Source of the DNA: Pseudopithomyces maydicus
Lineage: Eukaryota > Ascomycota > Dothideomycetes > Pleosporales > Didymosphaeriaceae
Direction of reading: 5' to 3'
Assembly: GCA_026873275.1 (NCBI GenBank)
Contig: JANTUC010000003.1
Coordinates: 186,001 to 250,000, forward strand
DNA length: 64,000 nt
This document shows, in pieces, positions 54,112 to 64,000 of the stretch. Positions within the stretch are counted from its first letter, which is position 1, and every line of letters starts with the position of its first letter. Below the pieces are notes generated by a model, which worked only from the letters and a program-made list of their open reading frames with translations, made no database searches and was not told the DNA's origin. The translations under genes were made by a program, and so were the position numbers.

Positions 54112-57100
54112 CTTGCGTGTTTGCTGGGGCTGAAAGTCTCGTCTCCAAAGCAGACGGACGGACAGACAGACGGGATGGATATAAGTATCTCAGCAGGCAG
54201 GGCGTCCTTCCAGGCCAGGTTACCACAAACGACTGGGATAGGCGCAGGGCCCAAATTGCATTAATGAGCAAGACAATGCCTCTGAGGCTCAGGCTCCCTG
54301 CGCTCGCACGGCTGCCGCGCTTTTAATACCGGCCACGCCCAACGGCAGCGGTCCGCGCCATTCACACGGTGGCACCCCAGCAGCACAGCAGCGAGCGAAC
54401 GCAGGGGTCCCTACCTGCATCCCTCCCCTCCCGTATCGGCGCTGCCCCCAGCCAGCACGGCGAGCGTTTGGCCTCCCAGGCTACGCCGTCGCGACCTGCG
54501 TATGGGATTGGCGCTTGGCCACGCGGACTTGGTCGTCGGGGAGCTGCGGGCCCATCCTGCGCGGTCTGGATGGGCGGCCGGGGCTGCAGTCACGGCACGT
54601 CGCCCTGAAAGAGGACAGGGCAGGCCGGGGAGCAGGCGCTCAGCTGCTGGGAGGGCCTAGGGCAAGGCGTGCATGGGGGTGGGGCGATAGCGAAAGCCAA
54701 TCCCGAGGGGAGGACGCGTGTAGACTTTGGAGGGCACGTCCGGACCCCAGGCGGTGGAGTGCCTCTGGGCCTCTGGTTCTGGTTACCTAGCATGCACCCG
54801 TGGGGTAGACTAAGGAAGTACTAGAGACGTTTGTGCTGTGCTACGCGGGTCCCATTGGCCTCGCCGGCGGATCGCCATGTGCGTTTGCCCATGTCCAGCG
54901 CCATGGTAGAGATGGATGTCAGTCGAGATGGGCGAGGGCAGCGGTTTGCTTTTTCGGATCGAGGGCCATTGGACGGCAGCCACGATGCGTGTTCGGGTCG
55001 TCTGCGGTGCAATTTGGCATCATGCTCAAGCCTCGACGAGCGACCATCGGGCCACTGGGCATTGTCTGGGCGGGCGGGTGTGGAGGAGGCTAAGTGGGAA
55101 GGCGGCGCAGCGGCTATTTCGTTGGTGGACGCTTCGGCGGTGCCGTACCAAAGGAGAAGCCTTCTAGAACCCTATCCGGCAGCTATCTGCCCTCGACAAA
55201 TAATTTGTACGTACAGACTGACATGGTCGCGTCGAGCAATATGGATCTAGGTACGGTGCTGTAGATAGTCTGTTGGATAGTCTATGCATTGGGGAGGCAA
55301 AGCACCGCACCACCACAGCTACCGCGGCACTCTCTCCTCCCCCATCTCCCGCGCGGAAGAATGCTCGAAAGCATCATTGCGAACCGCCAGCCTCCAAAAA
55401 AGGCCACGGCATTCCCGGTCCAAAGATGCTCCAGCGCAGCGCCGCTGCATCTTGCCCTCGTGCAACTCGACTCCATCACTTGATGCCAGCCGCGACCAGG
55501 AGCCCCGGGCAGCGCGTCCCGTATGCTGACCAGTTCGCCTCCGCCATGTTCGTGTCTGCACACCCACCTGCCAATCTGGGTCCTGGCGCGACCAAGGCGA
55601 CGGCCACCAGAACGAGGCAATATCGCCCATGCCATCCTGCGCGTCAGCACGCCATCCTCACCGTGAATCGTGCGGTCCTCCCGGTGAACGACATGGACGG
55701 CAGGCGCGCTGGTTCGCCAGGTCGCAGCGAGCTTGTGCCTGCGCTCGCGTGGGCAGAATGTCACGCTCGAAGTTGGCTGACAGCCTCGTTGGCGGGCGTT
55801 TTGTGAGACGCGGATTTCACTGGTGGGAGCGCCTGTTTACTGTACGAAGGGGGTTGGGGGTGCAACCGAGGGATGGGATGCCCGACACGTGCGATTGGGT
55901 GGTGGAGTGCATCGAATAAACGAGGTGCGGTGAGATGCGTTGTTTGGGGACGCTGAAACACTTCGCGAGGTGGGAGTGGAGCGAGGATGATCGAGTGGCA
56001 TCACAGCCTCGCACGACGGTTGTGTGGAGCCGGAGGGCACACGGTACATACTTACAGTACACAGGAGGGCATGAGCCAGCGACTGATTCGTTGGAGGGGA
56101 CTCATGATCGCGATGTGCGCATCAGCACGACCCATCTTCTACTCTCAGCATCGCACGGTTACGCATCTCGACATCTCCTCCTATTCAAAGCATAGCGCTG
56201 ACAATCCCCATCGCGAATTAAAGCTGCGACTCGTGCTCCTCGCGGCCTCCCTCCCTGACTCCCTCTCACTAACACACACATGCACATCCCAGCAATCGCG
56301 TCCTCCGCCGAGCAGCACTCAAGCTCGCCACGTCGTGCTTGAGACACCAAGCTTTGATGAGCGCCTGGGCCATGCAGGTCGAGTCTGACCCCTACAAGCC
56401 AGCCGCATGCCGCGTGCGGGAGGCCTTACCGTACAAATCGCCATGTAAGAAGAGGCACTCTCACGTTATCGTAAGATGTGAAGAAACAATACCTACATAG
56501 AAAGGGTCACGGATGCAAAAGCATGGACCGCAGCGTTGCAGTCAGTCGATCTTGCGATATCCACATTGACGCCATATCAGCGCGTGTGCTCAAGGTGTTA
56601 TCGTATCGCCCTCGGTCCTGTTCGCGAGACGAATGATCAGAGCCCCATTGCCTACTGCAAACGCCACGTTCCTAGATAGGTACTTGAATCCACCGCGACA
56701 CAAGACTGCTCACGAGATGTGTATCGCCATGAGCACAACTACGCACAGCCCCTACATGAACATATGTACCCCACCCCACTCGCCACCCCCACGCTCCTTC
56801 CTCTTTCTCCCTCTCTCCCTCCCTCCCTTCCTGCATCTCAGCCTCATCATGTGACCCACCCAAGTCCACTCCATCCACTCCATCCTCGCCACCTGTATGT
56901 ACGTACACATCCACGCACACATCTCCCCACGGCATGCATCACTTCCCCAACTCCCGCCTCCCCCTTCCTACACGCACGACACAGGCATGTACCTCGCCTC
57001 TCCCTTACCGAAACCCGCCCGTTTCGCGGACACCGGCACCCGAGTCTGTGCGACGTGTGAAATCTCCGGTTATCAGCACGCGGCCCTTGCTAGTCGACGG

Positions 57101-59585
57101 GGTCTTGTGCGTGATTGCCGGTTTGGGATGGGCGGCGGAGGTGGTGAGGGATTTGAGGAAGGAATATTTTTTTATTGATGCATGGATGGATGGATGGTTT
57201 GGGGAGGCGTGGGGGTGGAGCGAGGTTTGGGAGTGAGGTGTGTAAGTGTGCATGGAGAGGGTGGATCTGTGGATTTGTGTATGTACTGTGAGATATGAGA
57301 TGTGCGATATGAGGTATGAGATAGGGCATTAAAGGTGGTAGGTGCATTTGTACTTACAGTTAGCCTTGAGTGTTTCTGGAAGGTTGGTGTGTGTTTCATG
57401 ATCGATCGCATTAACATCTATATCTCATCGCACCTCATGGCATTGAGATGCATGCACGCATACATACTTCCACATGGACTTACTTCCACACACATAAACA
57501 CACATGAACACACATGAACACACATGAACACACATGAACACACACAAATACAAATTCCCCACCGTTTCGCAACGACTCGCGCACACTACCTGCCCCTCCC
57601 TCGGCAGCACTCCGGCACTTCACACGTCTATACATACACACACAAAATGCAGGCCATGATAAGTAACACGTATGTACTCCGGGTACGCACGTCCAGATAC
57701 GCAGATAGATACCCAACGTCCAAAAAAGCTTTGTACGTAACTTTTTCCCTCGCTGCCACGTGCGGAGGGGAAATCAAGACTGGGTCTGTGGGGAAGGGGG
57801 AGATGGGCTAGGATCCACTCGGGTCCACTTTGGGATGGGTGGTTCCGATTTCTTTGAGAACTTTAATGTTTTTGCGTTGATACAGGTGTAGGTATATATA
57901 CAGTGCTGAAGGTGTTTTTATAGTCGCGTAGAGCGATGGAGATGGGTTGTATCTGTTTGTGTGGTTCGTCGATGCACGCACGCTCCTGGTGGTGGACTGA
58001 AGGGGGGAGAAAGAAATACAATAGACGGAGCGGGGAAAACGTGATTGATGGAGAATACATGTCACGCTCTTGACGGGATTGAATCGAGCGCTGTATTTAT
58101 GTTTTGTCTTTAGAAAAGGTAGCAGCTGAGCGGAGAGCTAACTAGATATAAATACTTAGTTCAATAAAATACCATCTCCCCTCTTACAACAGTATAAAAA
58201 GTGTCGCATGTAATAATTAAGTTAAAGAGGTTAAATTAGTTAGCTAGATTATCATTTAGCCAACCCCGTCTTTAGTTCTCCCCGAGCTCGTGGTTCACAG
58301 CGCCGCGCTGTGTTTATGTTAAGGGTGGTCGGGTGTGGAACTGGCTTACTACTCTACTAATTTTCATACTCATCACATGGTTCAGAATCCTCATTTTCTA
58401 TCTGTGGCACGGGGTTGATTCTCGAGTTTGAATTTGAATTCTTGGAAAAGAACAAGAGAGAGAAGACATACCTAATCCAACTACATAAAGGGAGCCATCC
58501 TCCTCCTCTCTTCTTTATCCTTCCTTTTTCTCCCGTGATTTGCAGAGAGTATGCATTCCCATGTACACAGATTTATTATCCTGCTTATCTAAAATTATGA
58601 AGTGTTATAGATAAAGAAACGGTAAGGGTGTAATGAGATAGATATGTGAATCACGTTTAACACTCAATATATATTTACATAAAGCGAGATGCTATACGAC
58701 AACCTTAAAATCTAAAAGACGGTTGAAAACAGATGGGAGAGGGTGTATACGTACAACATTTATGATTTGTGATTTTGTTGAAAAGATATCGAGTCAACTC
58801 GAAGGCGTGTAAAATGGTTGGAAAAAAGTGACTCTCCACTGAACAGCGAAAAGAATTTGGTGTAGAAGGTCTGCGAGTTGAAAATCATACACTATTTACA
58901 TCTTACTGATAAATGAGGGGGAAAGATAAGGGCACAGTAGCTTGATGGAATCAATGGAAAGATAAGTATTGGGGAGAAAGAAGATGATGTCCGCCTCGTA
59001 GTACCGTGAAATGTGTGATGCATGGTAGACAGTTTCAAGATTCATCAGATAAAACAGATTAATGAACGTATATCCATGGGCATCTAGTATATGACATGGC
59101 ACTCATATGCACCGTTCTATGTATGTATCAATCCAGTCCTTAAACTGAGATCAGATCACTCCTGAACACAGCATTCACTTCGATATATCCATAAAATTTC
59201 GTGGCAACAATGAGCCTCTGATCCAGGAATTAGTTAGGTCTTCCCTTTTGTTCCGCGCGGTTCCAAACCACCTTCCGTACCAGACAACTCCTCCAAACAC
59301 ACCCCTCACCCATAAATCATTCCCTTCTCAAATTCCTCACACTTCACCACATCAGAGAGCAAAACTTTTCTTTTCCGCACAGAAACGCTATCATATTCAT
59401 CCAATCAAAACTAAAAAGTCCTCTCTTAAATCGTACATCTCCACCCTTTAGAAAGTAAAAAAATTTGCTCCGTCCACATCATCCATCCATCCGTCCATAC
59501 ATCCACCCATCTATCATGGTATATCGCCCCCTTTTTCCCCCTCGCTTCCCCATTCCCACCAACTCCAACCATCTATTTTATTCAT
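54112..59585. other. gene-free region of 5.5 kb
   Basis: 54.1-56.4 kb is GC-rich with overlapping open frames on several strands (for example 55273-55806), as expected by chance in GC-rich DNA. 56.7-57.7 kb is C/A-rich with short repeats; 58-59.5 kb is AT-rich. No frame has a recognisable domain, signal peptide plus splice support, or RNA-gene signature. May contain long promoters or non-coding transcripts for the two flanking highly expressed-type genes. Confidence 0.5.
57491..57540 (+). repeat. five tandem 10-bp repeats
   Basis: CACATGAACA four times perfect (57501-57540), preceded by one variant copy CACATAAACA. Non-coding. Confidence 0.9.
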
Positions 59586-60306
59586 TTAAGCCCTGAACGC
59601 AACAGCAACCCCCTCTTCTTCGTCGCACCCCCTGAATCGCATTGTTGAACAGCGTAACCGTGGAATCATCCCGCGTACCCGCGGCCTGGACCGCAGCCTT
59701 GGCGCTCTCGCACTGCGCGACGGCGGCCGCGTTGGCGCCGCACACGTTGGTGAGCTGGTTGCACAGCGCGTTGGTGATGATGTTGGGGTTGAGGGCCTCC
59801 TGCTGGCCGCCGCGCGCGAGCTCGTCGGTGATCTGGAAGGTGAATTCGGTGGCGGGACGGCCGCCGAGGCCGCCCTGGCGGAAGATGGTAGGGGTGCACT
59901 GGCCGAAGTCGGCGGCGCCGCCGGCGGCAGCTCCGCCGTTGGCGTTGCCGTTGTTGGCGTTGTTGTTACCGTTGTTCGCGTTACCGTTGTTGGCGTTGTT
60001 GTTGCCGTTCTGGTTCTGCTGGTCGGCAGCGTTGTTGTTGCCGTTGTTTGCGTTGCCGTTCTGGTTCTGGTTCTGGTTGTTGTTGGCGTTATCAGCGTTA
60101 CCGTTGTTGGCATTGGCGTTGTCGTTCTGGTTCTGGTTCTGGTTGTTGTTCGCATCACCAGTGTTGGCATCAGCTCCAGCATTGTCAGCATTATCCGCGT
60201 TACAGGCATTGTTGTCAGCATTACCAGCGTTGTTTCCAGTGTTGTCGGCCTGGTTGTTGTTGTTGTTGTTGTTGTTGTTGTCTGCCTGGTTGTTGTTGCC
60301 AGCCTG

Positions 60307-60337
<31 letters not shown>

Positions 60338-60956
60338 TGAGCGTTTCCACCCGTGGCGGCACCACCAGTAGCAGCACCGCCAGTAGCAGCGCCACCAGCT
60401 CCGTTCTGCGACTGAACCAGATCTCCGAAACCAGCCTCGCTCAGAAGGTCAAACACACTCTTGCCAGTAGCATCGAGAGGGGCTCCCGCAGTCTGCGCGC
60501 TCAAAGCGGCAACTCCACCGCTAGTATCAACAGCGGGGTCGATCAGAGGGGTGATACCCCTAAGCTCCTGGGTAGCAGGGAGCGATGGGTCGCCGCAGAC
60601 GTTCTGAACGTTGCCGTTGGCGAAGGGGTTGGTGTTCTTCTCAGCAGTGACCATGCCGATGGCGGCAGCGATGGCGTCGGCGCCGCCGCCGAGCTGGGCA
60701 ACGATCTTGTCGGCAGTGGCGAGCTGAGAGGTCGTTAGTTAAGTGTTTGGGGGAAGAGAGGGAGGAGGAAACGAACCTTGGCGCAAGAGTTGGCGGCGCC
60801 CAAAAGGTCGCTGATGGCGGCTCCAGCAATGGTGGAGGCAGCGCCTGGGTCACCACCCTGGACGGCAGAGATGGCGGCGATGGGGGCTTGTTCCTGGCCG
60901 AAGCGAGCTTCGACGTAGGCCATCATGGCGGCGATGAGGAAGATCTTGGAAACCAT
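59586..60956 (-). CDS. Asn-rich secreted cell-surface-type protein
   Basis: Exon 1 is 60956-60777 and exon 2 starts at 60723 (53-nt intron). A signal peptide (MVSKIFLIAAMMAYVEARFG) and an Ala-rich region (ISDLLGAANSCAKLATADKI) are followed by GVAALSAQTAGAP, three AATGG units, then about 130 residues that are more than half Asn with Gln, Ala, Gly and Asp. The C-terminal domain has FTFQITDELARGGQQEALNP and Cys-containing ALCNQLTNVCGANAAAVAQC. Read as given, the frame ends at 59578 with an odd Arg/Cys-rich tail. Removing one base from the C5 run 59628-59632 gives GCDEEEGVAVAFRA and a stop at 59586 (438 residues), which I prefer. Fungal relatives are described as cell-wall or secreted proteins of unknown function. 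Confidence 0.8.
60248..60335 (-). repeat. AAC trinucleotide (poly-Asn) coding repeats
   Basis: Two blocks of (GTT)n on the plus strand encode runs of eight and nine consecutive Asn, each with AAC codons only. They lie within the Asn-rich domain and are likely length-variable between strains. Confidence 0.85.
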
Positions 60957-62095
60957 TGTAACTCGGGGAGGAATATACAGGTCGAAGTATGTACGGATGT
61001 ATAGTAGTCGTTAGACGTTAAGAGCTCAAAAAAGAGAGACTAGCTCGTAAGTTTGTTTGTAAATACGGGCCACCGGGGCGAAAGAATGGAGAATGTAACG
61101 AAGAAAGAACGTGTAATGAAGGACGAATGTGCGACTGCGGATCAGTGTGCTGGAGAGAAAAATCATGGTTGCGCGGGATACACTGCGTCTTTATACTTGC
61201 AGGCACCACCCAGGTGCTCGCGAAACGCTCTCAGTGCTCCAGCCTGATCCCCACTTGGGTGACGACACGGAGAGTCTGCATCGTCTCGTATGTGCATCCA
61301 GATGCGCCGAAGCTGTACAGCGATCCCCCGCCCAGCATCGCCCAGCAGTCTGCGGAGTGAGGAAACGGGCCCAGGCAGCGTTGCTGCCACACGGTCATGC
61401 GGAAAAGGGTATGGTGGGACGTATGATTTGCCCTCTGCGACCTCGCGTAGCGTTAGTTGCCGCTGTTAAGAGTTTGGAGGGGCCCCGACCAGAATGTTCG
61501 TGGTGAGTGTGAGGTTGGCCCCTGCGACGTGCCGAGTCTCAGAACCGTCTCACATGACAACGCGACACCTGTACCCGTTATGACAGCGGCTCGTCCACAT
61601 TTCCCAAATCAATGCGTTCCCGAGGGTACACCACTCACAGAGTTTTACGCGCCTCGGGAACCTTCCAGGCCGAAATTCGTCTCATGGGCAAACAAACATG
61701 AACATCAAGAAAACATTATGCAGAAAACTTTCAAGTGAAGGATCAGGGTTAATGCGGCTGGTATTGCGCAATCAGAGGAAAACAAAATGCTACAGAAGGC
61801 AAGAATGGCCGATGAAATGCTAAGAGAGTAGAGGGGTGCTCCATAATGCTACCCAGAAACCTGGTATATGATCCGAGCTAGATCGCCGTCGCAAGTTGGA
61901 TCGTTTGAGCGTCGACTGAGCTAAGATCGCCATCTTGGCCTGTCGGAGGGACCGCATCTTGTCCAACGGGCAATTGTGCGATGCCAGCCACCATGTCAGG
62001 TGACTATGATGCTTCCATTCGACCCCGCATGCCAATACCGCACGCTCAAACGCCAACCATGCCCTGGATCCAAATTACTCCATACTGCAAATCTA
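60957..62095. other. intergenic region, 1.1 kb
   Basis: The 5' flank of the Asn-rich protein gene and the 3' flank of the mS38 gene (both minus). No gene supported. Confidence 0.45.
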
Positions 62096-63167
62096 TCATA
62101 GTCTGTCTAGTTTCCTTCGCAACAGCCTCGTCCTCTTCATGAGCTTCTTGTACTTGTGCTTCTTCATCTTCAGTTTCCTCTGCCTCTTGACGCTGATAGC
62201 GAACATGTCCCGACTGCGGTTGTTTTCCTGTTGCCGCTGGGTCATGCGGTCAAGGAACGGCTGGCGCACTTCAGGCTGTTCCACCTCTTGTGCATCCTCG
62301 ATCTCGACCATGGGCGCTGTTGTGGCCGAATAGGTGCGGTTGCCGGAGGCATCAGTGGATTCTGTAACAACAACGGCGGTGCTCCAAGCGCGCTTCTTGA
62401 TCGGCGCAGGGGCCGTCGCAACGTTCTCGACAATGGTGTTGGCGGGCTGCGATTCGGTGGCCTGGCCAAAAGGAACCGGAGGTGGCGGGGGCTGGAAGGG
62501 CACGAACCTGGCCATGAGCTGGTCCAGGGTGGCCTGTGGTGGCCCGTCAAGGTGATGCACCTCGGTTTGTGTTGCTTCCTCCGCGGGCCCCTGTTTCTCG
62601 TGAACGGCCAGTGCTGCCTCCAAGCTTTCGATGCCGCTCGAGAGGGTTTGGATGTTCTCGACCGTCGTTTTGGTGGCGAATGGAGAGCGGGGTGTGAAGA
62701 TGGATTCGAAGGAGGACTTGTTGGCGACGGGCGGAATCGCGTGATCCAGGGATATGGGTCGGTGCAGCGAGAAGAAGGATGATATCTTGACTTCTACAAA
62801 TATAGTTAGCTGGTGCACCACAGCATATCTGACATGTACATACCAGGCTTCTGCAGGTAGTCGGTGGGTGGTACATGAGGCACGTTCAGCGCCGGGACCG
62901 GAGGTGTTGTGGCGGCGGTCCGCTTGCGCCCAGCCCTTCCTGTCACCTTGCGGGCAGGCGTCTGCTGGGCGGAGCTGGAGCCGTTCGCGTTGGAGCCATC
63001 CGGAGGTATCGAGGCCTTGGAAGATGACAAGCGCCGCTGGTGGCCCCCGGTCGAACGAAGGGCTGCTGGGTCGCGGCGAGGGCTGCCGGGCGGGTAAAGG
63101 CGCACACCGCAGGCGGCGGCAGGGTGCTGGGAGCGCGAGCAACTCTCCCGGCGGCGGAAGAGAACAT
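62096..63167 (-). CDS. mitochondrial small-subunit ribosomal protein mS38 / COX24-like
   Basis: Exon 1 is 63167-62844 and exon 2 is 62793-62096 (50-nt intron), giving 340 residues after one correction. The N-terminus is a mitochondrial presequence (MFSSAAGRVARAPSTLPPPA: basic, Ala/Ser-rich). The C-terminal 35 residues are the COX24/AURKAIP1 signature: FAISVKRQRKLKMKKHKYKK then LMKRTRLLRRKLDRL. Yeast COX24 is a mitoribosomal protein linked to COX1 mRNA processing and translation. Exon 2 starts VKISSFFSLHRPISLDHAIP, as in fungal orthologues. The frame in exon 1 breaks at the C5 run 63044-63048; one added base yields RPGGHQRRLSSSKASIPPDG and the correct downstream frame. Confidence 0.88.
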
Positions 63168-64000
63168 TTCCAGCAGATGGACGGCGATGGTGGTGAAGAT
63201 GTCGAAGTCCGCCTGCTTCTCGGCGCAAGAAGGCGATGATCCTGCTTGCCGCGAGTCACGCCCGGCCCGATTTTGTTCCGCTTTTAGCCTCCGTGAGCCG
63301 CATGGTCACGAGAACAAGCCGGAGTGGACCCGTCGACCTTGGGCAGCACGTCACCGATAAGTCCAGCGGCCTTCTGCTTGTGGCATGCCGTGGGCGGCAC
63401 TGCAGGTTGGGATACCGAGGTAGTCGTCCGAGATGGACTACCGTTTAGACCGTCGTTGCTTAGCAGTGGGAGCGAGACCGGCTCTAGTTTAGGAGCCAGG
63501 GCAACTTCGAGTATACATACATGTTTTGCATATCTCCAGGGCTGCTCCACGTCAGGCAGGAAACAAAGCAGCGCCTAGAACATGCCTTAAACATGCACAT
63601 TGCTGACTACACCTCGTACTGCTCCAACCCGCTTCTGACCGCGGGCCGTCGGCATACGATCACCACGGCTAACAGTAGCCTCAAAACCCCCCGGCCCACC
63701 GTGTGACTCTCCCGCCTGCGGTCGTTTCCCGTCCCCCTCTACCTAGTACACATTCCGCAAGCAGACGGTGGCAACACCCTCTATTGATTTCCAATCTCGT
63801 CGCCCATCGCCATTTTTCCATCTCGACACCTAGTCATGACATGATAACTGAGACATCTGCCTGCACGCGCATGCATCACCGCTACAGTCACCGCTCACCT
63901 ATCATCGACTCGCCATTATTCCCCAAATCAATCTCTCCACGCCAATCATGTCTCACCATCTCGGGCAGTGATCTCCTTGTCCATGGCTGCAGCTGCACCT
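63168..64000. other. right-hand intergenic region, about 830 nt
   Basis: Upstream of the mS38 gene. The last 250 nt are C/T-rich (TCTCCA, CATCTC), resembling the leader or promoter of a rightward gene beyond the window. No start codon with a supported frame seen. Confidence 0.35.

Noticed and set aside
55273..55806. Long overlapping open frames on both strands
   Set aside because: GC-rich DNA opens many frames by chance. Neither strand shows a domain, signal peptide or splice pattern.

Overview
The window looks like nuclear DNA of a filamentous ascomycete (Pezizomycotina; I cannot fix the class). The evidence is short GT-AG introns, mostly about 45-110 nt, in almost every gene, and typical Pezizomycotina families: a KTR/GT15 mannosyltransferase, DUF4604, FAM32A/DUF1754, an RTA1-like protein, HET-domain and NACHT genes, a UstYa-like protein and a FunK1 remnant. 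No rRNA, tRNA, CRISPR array or intact transposon was recognised. I support about 27 protein genes plus one gene fossil.

Layout. 0-7.6 kb holds housekeeping genes: an AtuA-like DUF1446 protein cut by the window start, a FAM32A homologue, free methionine-R-sulfoxide reductase, a Rossmann-fold protein, a small rhomboid-like membrane protein and a coiled-coil protein. 8.1-12.3 kb holds a divergent pair: a NACHT-ankyrin NLR and a HeLo-domain protein. 12.4-22.7 kb is housekeeping again: DUF4604, KTR mannosyltransferase, a large membrane protein, RanBP1 and a TAF14-like YEATS protein. 24-32.4 kb is accessory: a HET-like protein, an SDR, a Kex2-repeat RiPP precursor, a UstYa-like protein and an RTA1 membrane protein. 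33-41.8 kb holds a T5orf172 protein, a C2H2 protein, a YeeE/YedE transporter, a cysteine-rich secreted protein and a DOMON/cytochrome-b561-like protein. 41.8-52 kb is AT-rich and gene-poor, with a P-loop ATPase, an RNase III-like protein, a FunK1 fossil and a HET-domain gene. 52-64 kb holds an amino-acid permease, a gene-free stretch of about 5.5 kb, an Asn-rich secreted protein and mS38/COX24.

Two systems stand out. (1) The NLR carries at its N-terminus, and the adjacent divergent HeLo protein at its C-terminus, a matching short motif I-V-A-x-x-N-x-G-N-V. This is the architecture of the HET-S/NWD2 amyloid-signalling pairs, in which a receptor templates a membrane-targeting cell-death executor. 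(2) A secreted precursor with seven repeats separated by Lys-Arg sites, each ending N-[FL]-Y, lies next to a UstYa-family protein with two HxxHC motifs. That is the minimal signature of a dikaritin-type fungal RiPP cluster (relatives of ustiloxin, phomopsin and asperipin).

Data quality caveat: at least eight otherwise well-conserved genes contain single-base shifts, nearly all in short homopolymers and mostly a missing G or C. Every corrected gene has an exact multiple-of-three length. I read these as sequencing or assembly errors rather than pseudogenes and mark each one.
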